From: Actomonas aquatica
GTDB lineage: Bacteria; Verrucomicrobiota; Verrucomicrobiia; Opitutales; Opitutaceae
Direction: 5' to 3'
Assembly (NCBI RefSeq): GCF_019679435.2
Contig: NZ_CP139781.1
Coordinates: 4,125,753 to 4,189,752, forward strand
Length of the DNA stretch: 64,000 nt
Shown one piece after another: positions 9,166-16,567 of the stretch (the first letter of the stretch is position 1; every line of letters begins with the position of its first letter). Position numbers and translations under genes: made by a program. Below the pieces are notes generated by a model. The model had not been told where the DNA came from, did not search any database, and worked only from the letters and a program-made list of their open reading frames with translations.

Positions 9166-10152
9166 CTAGTTTTGGGACGAACGAGGGGCGGAAAACCCTA
9201 CGTCAAAGGCGTCGATTGGCGGAAAAAGCTGAGTGGAAAGGTAACGGTCGGCCCGATCACAGAGGACGGTGGCGACCTGAGCGGCAGGCCCGAGCTCACG
9301 GGCGACACGCAGAGCCGCGATGATGTTGGCGCCGCTGGAAGGTCCGACGAAGAGGCCATAATCACGGGCGAGGCGGCGGGCGGCGGCGAAGGCTTCCGCA
9401 CTGTCGACGCGTTCGGTGCGATCGAGGCGAGCTTGGCGGAGCAGGGGCGGTTGAAAGCCGCCAGTGAAACCTTCGATCAGTTCACAGCAGGGCAGCTCGG
9501 CAAGGGTGCCGTGGCCTCCCACCGCTTCGACCGCGACGAGTTGGCAATCGGGATTGGGCTCGCGCAGCGCGGCGCCGCAACCAGCGAGCGTGCCACCGGT
9601 CCCGTAGCCGGCGACAAAGGCATCGACCTGACCGTGCGGAATTTGCGCGAGGATTTCGGGGCCGGTGTGGGTGGCGTGGTCGGCGACGTTGCGCGGGTTT
9701 TCGAATTGGCGGGGCAGGTAGGTGTGTTCCGGGTCGGTGGCGGCCATTTGTTCGGCGAGAGCGATGCCGCTGAGGTAGCCCTGGTTGGCGCGAAAGAGGG
9801 TGAGCTCGGCGCCGAGGTGGCGGATGAGATGGCAACGTTCCGCGCTGGCGGAGTCACTCATGAGAATGTGCACCTTGATGCCGAGCCGGGCGCCGAGGGT
9901 GGCGAGCGCGATGCCGGTGTTACCGCTGCTTACTTCGACGACGCGGAGGTCGGGGGACGGGGCGCGCGTCCGTAACAGATCATTGAATACAGTCGCGGCG
10001 AGACGGTCTTTGATGGAGCCGGAGGGCAGCAGATATTCCGCCTTGGCGTAGAGCGTGACGCCTTCCGCCGAGAAGGGCAGCGCCAGCAGCGGCGTGGGGC
10101 CGGGCGAGGGCAGTGGCGGCGGGCGGTGGGAGGATGCGGAGGGTCTAAACAT
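9166..10152 (-). CDS. Cysteine-synthase-like PLP enzyme, copy 2
   Basis: This paralogue of the protein at 5299-6279 has 328 residues. Lys48 in LPSGSIKDR is the PLP lysine. The substrate loop reads SSGNTG instead of TSGNTG. GYGTGGTLAG and GPSSGAN are present. Like copy 1 it has ILMSDSAS after the substrate loop and a double cysteine (AELPCCELIEG), so the two form their own subfamily by eye. The N-terminus is proline-rich and short of the usual first helix. It is the first gene after the regulator and lies 40 bases before the M16 peptidase, so the cluster is probably one transcript from a promoter near 10230. Two non-identical copies in one operon suggest distinct steps or a hetero-oligomer. 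Confidence 0.86.
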   Translation of the reverse strand: MFRPSASSHRPPPLPSPGPTPLLALPFSAEGVTLYAKAEYLLPSGSIKDRLAATVFNDLLRTRAPSPDLRVVEVSSGNTGIALATLGARLGIKVHILMSDSASAERCHLIRHLGAELTLFRANQGYLSGIALAEQMAATDPEHTYLPRQFENPRNVADHATHTGPEILAQIPHGQVDAFVAGYGTGGTLAGCGAALREPNPDCQLVAVEAVGGHGTLAELPCCELIEGFTGGFQPPLLRQARLDRTERVDSAEAFAAARRLARDYGLFVGPSSGANIIAALRVARELGPAAQVATVLCDRADRYLSTQLFPPIDAFDVGFSAPRSSQN

Positions 10153-10217
10153 GGACGGTCGTCGCGGACATGAGTGCCCGGGGAAACGACCGTGCGTCGT
10201 GACTCTGCCGAGTCAGG

Positions 10218-10231
10218 TTAACTTTAGTTAG
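10218..10231. promoter_or_regulatory. 14-bp dyad TTAACTTTAGTTAG upstream of the cysK-like/M16 cluster
   Basis: TTAAC and GTTAG half-sites are separated by four bases and lie 66 bases before the copy-2 start codon. The same element with two mismatches lies at 11503-11516 in front of the divergent TonB receptor. It is the likely binding site of the LuxR-type regulator encoded between them. That assignment is inference; the sequence similarity is seen directly. Confidence 0.5.
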
Positions 10232-10269
10232 GTGTTGCTCCCGCCCCGCTACGGGCGGCGGCGGCGCGA

Positions 10270-11448
10270 TCAGCGCAGGGCGATGATCAACTGGGCGCGG
10301 CTGCCGACTCGCAGCTTCTGGTAAATGCCGCTGATCTGCACGCGGATGCTGCCTTCGGTTTTGTGCAGCTGTTGGGCGATGATTTTGTTGGGCAGGCCTT
10401 CACAAATGAGCGTGGCGATTTCGCGTTCGGCGGGGGTAAGTTGCGCCAGCAATTGGCGACGATTGCTTTGGCCGTCACTGCCGACGGCGGCCTCTTTCAG
10501 CCGCACCACAAAAACCGGTTGCTCCATGCCGCCGCGGTTGTCTTTGCGCATGGTGATGGCGGCTTCGATTTCGCCGTGAGGCGCGACCACTTCGCTCGTG
10601 CGGGGAGCGGGGACGGCATTGGGCGAAATTTCCTGACCAGAGGTGAGCAGGGACATTTTCAACTCTTCGCAGGCGCCGGTGATTTCGGGCGGCAAAGCGA
10701 AAACGGCTTGCGAGTTGTAGCGACGCGCCTCGGTGGCGCCGAAGTTCCACACCGCACAAAGGCGGGAGGCTTCGATGCTGGTGTAAATGACATGCAGGTT
10801 CCAATCGAGGAAGAGCACGGCATCGGGTTGAGCGCGGTAAAACGACTCCAGCAGCACGCGCGTGCGGCGCTCGCCTTCGTAGGCATCGAGGCGTGCCAAG
10901 GCGGCGTCGATGTGGGGATGCAGAGAGTGCAGGCGGGCGAGTTCGTCCGGGGAAAAATCGCTTTGGTCGGATCGGCGGCGCAGGGCGAACGACGTGGTCA
11001 CTTCGCCAGCGTTCCAGAAAAGCAGGTGAGCCGAGTAGCGCCAGCCGAGCGGTTGCATGTAGCGTTGGTAATAACGCGTTTGCGGAATCTTGCGCGGGTC
11101 CGCCATCAGCTGCGAATGGCTGTAGGCCGGCACGCCGGGGCGGGCATCGAGGAAGGGTTGGAAAAAACTGCGCCCTTCGCCGGCGACAACACCTTGCATG
11201 TGGGAGTCGTCGGGCACGCGGGAGTTGGCCGAGGTGAAGCGGCGGGTGGTGGATTCCTTGCGCCAGTCGGTGTAGCCCTGCGACATCACCATGCTGTCGT
11301 GCGGCACCAGATCCTCGAAGAGCGACTGCAGGCTTTTCCACAAAGCGTTGATGCCCAGAGCGCGGTTCACTTCCAACACCGCCTGCTGCTCGGCGGCTTG
11401 CAGCGCGCGGGCGGGAGGGAGTTCGGGACAGTAGGTGGTTTCGGACAT
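10270..11448 (-). CDS. LuxR-family transcriptional regulator with PAS-like sensory region
   Basis: About 392 residues from the ATG at 11448; an in-frame TTG at 11469 is a less likely alternative. The C-terminal 60 residues are a GerE/LuxR helix-turn-helix: LTPAEREIATLICEGLPNK, then IAQQLHKTEGSIRVQISGIYQKLRV. The first 330 residues are mixed alpha/beta, and a segment around VLFLDWNLHVIYTSIEASRL looks like a PAS fold. There is no receiver domain and no ATPase, so this is not a classic two-component or MalT-type regulator. It probably senses a small molecule. It sits exactly between the two transcription units that share a 14-bp dyad and is the natural candidate for their control. Confidence 0.85.
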   Translation of the reverse strand: MSETTYCPELPPARALQAAEQQAVLEVNRALGINALWKSLQSLFEDLVPHDSMVMSQGYTDWRKESTTRRFTSANSRVPDDSHMQGVVAGEGRSFFQPFLDARPGVPAYSHSQLMADPRKIPQTRYYQRYMQPLGWRYSAHLLFWNAGEVTTSFALRRRSDQSDFSPDELARLHSLHPHIDAALARLDAYEGERRTRVLLESFYRAQPDAVLFLDWNLHVIYTSIEASRLCAVWNFGATEARRYNSQAVFALPPEITGACEELKMSLLTSGQEISPNAVPAPRTSEVVAPHGEIEAAITMRKDNRGGMEQPVFVVRLKEAAVGSDGQSNRRQLLAQLTPAEREIATLICEGLPNKIIAQQLHKTEGSIRVQISGIYQKLRVGSRAQLIIALR

Positions 11449-11502
11449 GTCGTGTTTTTGCGAATACAAGCAGGAAGCAAACCAACGCCGCTGAGGTCGG
11501 TC

Positions 11503-11516
11503 TTAACGTTTGTTAG
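11503..11516. promoter_or_regulatory. 14-bp dyad TTAACGTTTGTTAG in the LuxR/TonB-receptor divergent promoter
   Basis: It matches 12 of 14 positions of the element at 10218-10231, with the half-sites TTAAC and GTTAG fully conserved. It lies 38 bases before the TonB receptor ATG and 55 bases before the regulator ATG, so one bound protein could affect both directions. Confidence 0.5.
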
Positions 11517-11553
11517 ATTGAGTCGTGCGTTGCCCCTTCCCATCGGTCGGGTC

Positions 11554-14241
11554 ATGGCCAAGCCGACCTATCGCACACTTCTCACCGCAGCGACCCTTGC
11601 GGTGTTTTCACCCGGCGCTCTATTGCGAGCGCAATCCACTCCCACCCCAACTTCATCCGACGCGGACACCACCGCCGCAGAGGTCATGGAGTTGCAACAA
11701 ATGGAAGTAACCGGTTCCCGGTTGCGTTCCCTCGTGGGTGAACAACCCGCCGTGCCGGTGCTCAGTATCAATAACGAAGAACTGGTGCGCCGCGGCGTGA
11801 CCCGGCTGGCCGATGTGCGCTGGGCGATTCCGCAATTGGGCGTGTCACAAGGTTTTAATGACAATCTCGTCAATGGCGGCCCGTCCCGCGCGCAGATGTC
11901 GAGCACGACCTTCGATCTGCGCGGCCTCGGCGGCAACTCGACGCTGGTGTTGGTCAATGGCCGTCGCATCCCCCACTCCGGCCAGGCCTTCCCGGGCGGC
12001 GCCGGTGGTCGCGAGGACTTTAATGTGGATGGTCTGCCGATTTCCGCGATCGAGCGCATCGACGTCCTGCCGCAAGGTGCTGGCGCCATCTACGGTGCCG
12101 ACGCCATCGCCGGCGTGGTCAACCTCGTGCTGAAGAAAAACTACTCCGGCGGAGAGATTGATTTCACCTACGACGACACCTTCAGCACCGACGTCGCCAA
12201 CTTCACGACGAGTCTCACGGCAGGTTTCACGCAGGACAAATTGACGACGTTCTTCACCGTAAGTCGCTCCACCCAAAACGCCCTCGGCGCGCGTGACCGC
12301 TACTTCACCGCCAATGCCGCACCGTCGGTTTACAGCCCGCTGGAAGGCGCGACCTTGAGCATGGAGCGCTACCCCGCCACGGCGACGTCGCCGGTCCCGG
12401 GCTTCGGCACACCGGTGGTGGCGTTGCCCGCCGGCACCACGGGCACCGACTACACGACCGGTGATCTGACGGATGGCTCCGATATGCCGCTCTACCGCAC
12501 GAGCGACTACTCACAGCTGATCAACGAATCCGACACGACCAGCGTCTCCGGTCGCATCAACTACCGCGTGAACAATCTCTTCGAACCTTACGCCGAGGTG
12601 CGTTGGTCGCGGATGAGCTTTGATTACGTCGGCACGCCGTTGACCTTCCTCAACCAGTTGCCCGTCGGTTACATCGGCAATCCTTTCGATGTGCCGGTTT
12701 ACCTCAGCAAAACGTTTTATGACATCCGCCCGCAGGTGGAGTCGTCGCAGGAGAACTCCGCCATCGTGCTCGGCACGCGCGGTAACCTGCCCGCCGGCTG
12801 GACCTACGACCTGAGCTACACCTGGACGCGCAATCAGGTCTGGGACAATGCCATCAACAACGGCTTCAACTACGCGGCGCTCACCGCGGCTTTGGCCGAG
12901 ACCGATCCGAGTCGTCAGATCAACTTCGCCTACGACTCCGCCACGATGGAGAACCCGAATGGTCAGTCCCTGATCGATCTGCTCTCGACCACGCTGCACG
13001 AAGACACCTCCGATCTCTACTCCGCGCTATTCAGTGCGAGTGGCCCGATCTGGGAAGGTTGGGCGGGTGATGTGCAACTCGCCGTCGGCGGCGAGTCGCA
13101 GCGCGAGGAAGTGGAGTTTTTCCTGAGCCCGGCGCTTTCCTACGCCCTGCAGGATCCGTTCACCCGAACGATCAATGCGGCCTTTGCGGAAGTTGCCGTG
13201 CCCTTGCTGGGCGAGGCGCAGGACCTGCCGTTGGTGCATCGTTTGGAAGTGCGCGGCGCGATTCGTCACGAGGACTTCTCCGACATCGGCGGGCATGCCA
13301 GCCCGAGCGTGAGCGTGTTGTTCCAGCCGGTGGAGTGGATGACCCTGCGCGCCAACCGCAGTGAAGGCTTCAAGGCGCCCAAGCTCTACGACCTGTTGAG
13401 CCCCTACTACGACACCACCACCAACATCCTCGAACGCTACGGTTACTACGATCCTTACCGCGGCAACGAAGCGGTGTTCGGCACCTACGACCTGAGCACG
13501 GGTGGCCAACCCGGCCTGCAACCGGAAACCTCCGTCTCCTACAACGCCGGGATCGTCATCGACGTCCCGGGCATCGAAGGCCTCTCGCTCTCCGCCGACT
13601 GGTGGGAAACCGAGTTCGATGATCGCGTTGGCTCCGCGAGCTATCAGGTGTTGTTCGAATACTTCCCGGAGCGCATTACCCGTGGTCCGCGTCTGGCGAC
13701 CGATCCGGCAGACTGGCTCGGCCCGATCACCGGCATCGACAGCAGCTCGATCAACCTCTCGTGGGTGCGCGCCACGGGCATGGACTTCTCCATGACCTAC
13801 CACCGCATGACCGGCTGGGGCGAGTTCCTCGCGCACGCCACCTACACCAAGCAGGATCCGCAGGAGCAGCAAGCCACCCCGGGTTCGTCGCTCAGCTACC
13901 GCTACTTCCCGGAACGCCTGAGCGGCTCACTCGCCTGGATCAAGGGTCCGTGGGAGGCCGGCGTATCGGTCAACTACCAGGGCACCTACACGCCCTACGG
14001 TCCGACCAACACCACTTGGATCTACCCGTCCCTGATCGAGTGGAACCCGCGCGTCGCCTATCAGTTTGGCCGTGACCCGAGCGCTGGCTTCTTCAGCAGC
14101 CTGCTCAGCGACACCAAGCTGTCGCTCACCGTGATCAACGCGCTCAACAACAAGCCCGGCCCGGCCGCGCTCGCCAGCAATCGCTACGTGAACGACCCGC
14201 GTCTGAGCCGCTACGTGCTTAGTTTGAACAAAAAGTTCTGA
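11554..14241 (+). CDS. TonB-dependent outer-membrane receptor (locus 1)
   Basis: The frame is open far upstream, but the ATG at 11554 begins a proper signal peptide (residues 1 to about 28, ending LLRAQS). The protein is about 895 residues. The plug starts with MEVTGSRLRS, then LADVRWAIPQLG and STLVLVNGRRIPHSG, and ends with the conserved YGADAIAGVVNLVLKK. A long beta-barrel follows and ends in a C-terminal phenylalanine (LSLNKKF), as outer-membrane insertion needs. It is divergent from the LuxR-type regulator and followed by an exported TlpA-like thioredoxin. The substrate is unknown. A peptide substrate is suggested by the M16 peptidase next door, but that is inference. Confidence 0.93.
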   Translation: MAKPTYRTLLTAATLAVFSPGALLRAQSTPTPTSSDADTTAAEVMELQQMEVTGSRLRSLVGEQPAVPVLSINNEELVRRGVTRLADVRWAIPQLGVSQGFNDNLVNGGPSRAQMSSTTFDLRGLGGNSTLVLVNGRRIPHSGQAFPGGAGGREDFNVDGLPISAIERIDVLPQGAGAIYGADAIAGVVNLVLKKNYSGGEIDFTYDDTFSTDVANFTTSLTAGFTQDKLTTFFTVSRSTQNALGARDRYFTANAAPSVYSPLEGATLSMERYPATATSPVPGFGTPVVALPAGTTGTDYTTGDLTDGSDMPLYRTSDYSQLINESDTTSVSGRINYRVNNLFEPYAEVRWSRMSFDYVGTPLTFLNQLPVGYIGNPFDVPVYLSKTFYDIRPQVESSQENSAIVLGTRGNLPAGWTYDLSYTWTRNQVWDNAINNGFNYAALTAALAETDPSRQINFAYDSATMENPNGQSLIDLLSTTLHEDTSDLYSALFSASGPIWEGWAGDVQLAVGGESQREEVEFFLSPALSYALQDPFTRTINAAFAEVAVPLLGEAQDLPLVHRLEVRGAIRHEDFSDIGGHASPSVSVLFQPVEWMTLRANRSEGFKAPKLYDLLSPYYDTTTNILERYGYYDPYRGNEAVFGTYDLSTGGQPGLQPETSVSYNAGIVIDVPGIEGLSLSADWWETEFDDRVGSASYQVLFEYFPERITRGPRLATDPADWLGPITGIDSSSINLSWVRATGMDFSMTYHRMTGWGEFLAHATYTKQDPQEQQATPGSSLSYRYFPERLSGSLAWIKGPWEAGVSVNYQGTYTPYGPTNTTWIYPSLIEWNPRVAYQFGRDPSAGFFSSLLSDTKLSLTVINALNNKPGPAALASNRYVNDPRLSRYVLSLNKKF

Positions 14242-14271
14242 TCCGCGGTCACCCGCTGTCGGCTCGCTGTT

Positions 14272-14300
14272 GTCCGCACCGCCAAACGCGCGGTGCGGAC
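14272..14300. terminator. Intercistronic hairpin, 11-bp perfect stem
   Basis: GTCCGCACCGC and GCGGTGCGGAC pair perfectly around a 7-base loop, 30 bases after the receptor stop. Only TTCCC follows, so it may be a weak terminator or a processing/stability hairpin that lowers expression of the downstream thioredoxin gene relative to the receptor. Confidence 0.5.
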
Positions 14301-14354
14301 TTCCCGCGGAGCTCCTTCGTCTTTTCTCCCTCCTTGCCGTTTCGGCCTTTGCCC

Positions 14355-15581
14355 ATGTCTCCCTCTTTGCTCTCCCGTTCTCTTTTTTCCCGTCTGTTGC
14401 CGGCGGCGCTCCTGGCCTGCGCCGTCGCGCTGCGGGCGCAGGACGAACCCTCCTCCAATGATCCCGCGCAGGAAGCCGCGTGGGCCGAAGTGCAGGCCAT
14501 CATGACGCGGCCCTCTTCCTTCGCCGACAAACCGCGTGATGAACTCACGCCTGCGGACCGGCGGCTGGGTATGCGGGAGTCGGATCAGCGCAGTCAGGAC
14601 CTGGAAGCCGCCATCGATGCCTACGTCGCGACCTATCCGGATGATCCCCGCCGGTTGAATGTTTTCGTGATGCTGTCGTATCAGCCTCCTCACTACATCA
14701 CCGGATTCACCTCGGCGGATGATGAAAATCCGACGTGGGGGAGTCTCGAGGGCGACGAGGTCAAGGCGGCGGCCTTTGCCGAACGCCAATGGCAGCGCAT
14801 CGACGAAGTGCTGGCTTCGTCCGACGCCACCGAGCGCGAAATCGGGGGAGCCTTCTACAGCCGCTACGTGGATACCCGCAGCGTTTTTCTGGACGATCGC
14901 ACCGAGGAGAACCGGCAACGCTTCCTCGACGTGGCCGCCGCGATGATGGACCGCCTGCCCGATGCCGCCGGCCGCCTGGTGCGCGAGCACACGGGTTTTC
15001 TGCAGGAGTATGGCACCGAGGCCGAACAGGCCGCGTTTTTTGCCCGGCTTGAATCCAGCGAGGACCCCGAGGTGCAGCGCATGCTGGCGGAGGCCAAGGG
15101 CGACTACAGTCGTTTCGACGGCATCGCCGAGACCGCCTTCACCGCCGCCGATGGCCGTGAAGTCGACCTGACCAAGATGCGCGGCAAAGTGGTGTTGATC
15201 GACTTCTGGGCAACGTGGTGCGGTCCCTGTATCGCCGAGATTCCCAATCTCGTGGCCAACTACGCCAAATACCACGACCAGGGTTTTGAGATCGTGGGGA
15301 TCACGCTGGAAAACTCCGGGGTGCGCAGTGGTTTCGACGATCCCGCCAACGCCCCCAAGCTGGCGGCCGCCAAGGCTCGCATGCTCGCCTTTGCGGACAA
15401 GCGTGAGATGCCCTGGCCGCAATATTTTGACGGCAAGTTCTGGCAGAACGATCTCGCCCAGCGTTACGGCATCAACGCCATCCCGGCCATGGTGCTGATC
15501 GGTCCCGACGGCGAAGTTGCCTCGATCGAGGCCCGCGGACCCGAGCTCGAGCGCCAGATCAAGCGCCTGCTCAAACTTTAA
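14355..15581 (+). CDS. Exported TlpA-like thioredoxin with a long N-terminal helical domain (copy 1)
   Basis: From the ATG at 14355 the protein has about 408 residues. A signal peptide ends near LRAQDEP. About 250 residues of helix-rich sequence without a recognised domain follow. The last 140 residues are an AhpC/TSA/TlpA domain beginning GREVDLTKMRGKVVLIDF and carrying WCGPC (in WATWCGPCIAEIP). It has the cis-proline region IPAMVLIGPDG. TlpA/ResA proteins reduce periplasmic disulfides and receive electrons from CcdA/DsbD proteins. Its pairing with a TonB receptor, and a DsbD in the neighbouring cluster, point to thiol chemistry on the imported ligand. A paralogue with the same layout lies at 23572-24729, also directly behind a TonB receptor. 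Confidence 0.9.
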   Translation: MSPSLLSRSLFSRLLPAALLACAVALRAQDEPSSNDPAQEAAWAEVQAIMTRPSSFADKPRDELTPADRRLGMRESDQRSQDLEAAIDAYVATYPDDPRRLNVFVMLSYQPPHYITGFTSADDENPTWGSLEGDEVKAAAFAERQWQRIDEVLASSDATEREIGGAFYSRYVDTRSVFLDDRTEENRQRFLDVAAAMMDRLPDAAGRLVREHTGFLQEYGTEAEQAAFFARLESSEDPEVQRMLAEAKGDYSRFDGIAETAFTAADGREVDLTKMRGKVVLIDFWATWCGPCIAEIPNLVANYAKYHDQGFEIVGITLENSGVRSGFDDPANAPKLAAAKARMLAFADKREMPWPQYFDGKFWQNDLAQRYGINAIPAMVLIGPDGEVASIEARGPELERQIKRLLKL

Positions 15582-15615
15582 CCGGTAGCGGCGGGTCCGT
15601 GCGCTGTCGCCGGCG

Positions 15616-15767
15616 TTGTATCAAGCAACGCATTACGGAGGATGTTCATGTCCTTCCGCTGCCGTTTCCCTTTCAGCTGTAGTTGTTGTTGGGCCCGGGT
15701 AGCCCGTTGCGGGGCCCGGGCCTGTTTGGCTCCTGAGCAGCCGGTGCGTTTTCCCCTTGGCAGGTAG
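15616..15767 (+). promoter_or_regulatory. Attenuator-like leader: overlapping mini-ORFs and a GC-rich hairpin
   Basis: A GGAGG at 15637-15641 sits six bases before an ATG at 15648 that opens a 39-codon frame (to 15767) with the cluster FSCSCCW. The +1 frame (TTG at 15616 to TAG at 15702) reads four consecutive valine codons and then GPG-stop. Both frames run into a hairpin, GGCCCGGG (15692-15699) with CCCGGGCC (15715-15722) and an inner CCCG/CGGG pair, followed by TGTTTGG. Leader peptides with runs of one amino acid before a terminator are typical of transcription attenuation. The frame with the good ribosome site is the cysteine one. The valine frame fits the aminotransferase-like gene downstream but has only a TTG start. 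Confidence 0.4.
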
Positions 15768-15796
15768 CCGGGCTTGGTGCCTGTAACTGGGCCGTT

Positions 15797-16555
15797 ATGA
15801 TGATGGGTTCTCCCGGGATACGGATCGCAATGTGGTCGGGGCCGCGGAACATCTCCACGGCGTTGATGCGCAGCTTCGGAGCGCGCGCGGATTGCGCGGT
15901 GACCGACGAGCCGTTCTACGCCCACTACCTGCAGGCCACCGGCATCGTGCATCCGGGCCGCGAGGAGATCATCGCCTCGCAATCCACCGATGCGACCGAG
16001 GTCGCGACCTGGCTGAGCGGTCCGCCGCCGGAAGGGAAGGCGGTGTGGTATCAAAAACACATGACGCATCACCACTTGCCGGGCATGCCGACGGACTGGT
16101 GGGAGACCGTGCGCCACGCCTTTCTCATTCGCGAACCGGCCGACATGCTCACCTCGTTGCTTGAGGTGTTGCCGCAACCCGACCTCGAAGCCACCGGCCT
16201 GCCGGGGCAGCGACGTATCTACGATTCCATTACAGCCCGCCAAGGCGGTGTGCCGCCACCGGTGATCGATTCGCGCGATGTGTTGCGCAACCCGGCGGGC
16301 GTGTTGCGCGCCCTGTGCGAGCGCCTCGGTATTGCGTGGGATCCGGCCATGCTGCAATGGGCGCCGGGCCCGCGGCCAACCGACGGCGTGTGGGCGCGGC
16401 ATTGGTATCGCAACGTCGAGGCCTCGACCGGGTTTGCGCCCTACCGGCCGAAGGACGCAGTGGTGCCGGACGGCTACCGCTCCGTGTTGGCCGAAGCCGA
16501 GGACCTGTATGCCGAGATGGCGCAGCATCGGCTGCAGGTGCCCGACGTATCCTGA
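15797..16555 (+). CDS. Sulfotransferase-like P-loop protein
   Basis: The 252-residue protein opens with IAMWSGPRNISTALMRSFGAR (about residues 10-29). This matches the 5'-phosphosulfate-binding loop of PAPS-dependent sulfotransferases (G-x-x-R-x-x-S/T). A second signature-like segment, HAFLIREPADMLTSLL, resembles the 3'-phosphate loop (RxPxxxxxS). There is no signal peptide. Three ATG codons in a row begin the frame; I take the first. Twelve bases separate it from the aminotransferase-like gene, so the two are almost certainly co-transcribed. I recall plant proteins annotated as branched-chain-aminotransferase-like that fuse the same two domains, but have not checked this here. Whether sulfotransfer really occurs is unknown. 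Confidence 0.75.
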   Translation: MMMGSPGIRIAMWSGPRNISTALMRSFGARADCAVTDEPFYAHYLQATGIVHPGREEIIASQSTDATEVATWLSGPPPEGKAVWYQKHMTHHHLPGMPTDWWETVRHAFLIREPADMLTSLLEVLPQPDLEATGLPGQRRIYDSITARQGGVPPPVIDSRDVLRNPAGVLRALCERLGIAWDPAMLQWAPGPRPTDGVWARHWYRNVEASTGFAPYRPKDAVVPDGYRSVLAEAEDLYAEMAQHRLQVPDVS

Positions 16556-16567
16556 ATTTCTCCCGCC

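Noticed and set aside
10363-11553. Upstream extension of the TonB receptor 1 frame by about 400 codons
   Set aside because: The extension is antisense to the LuxR-type gene, and a proper signal peptide starts at 11554.
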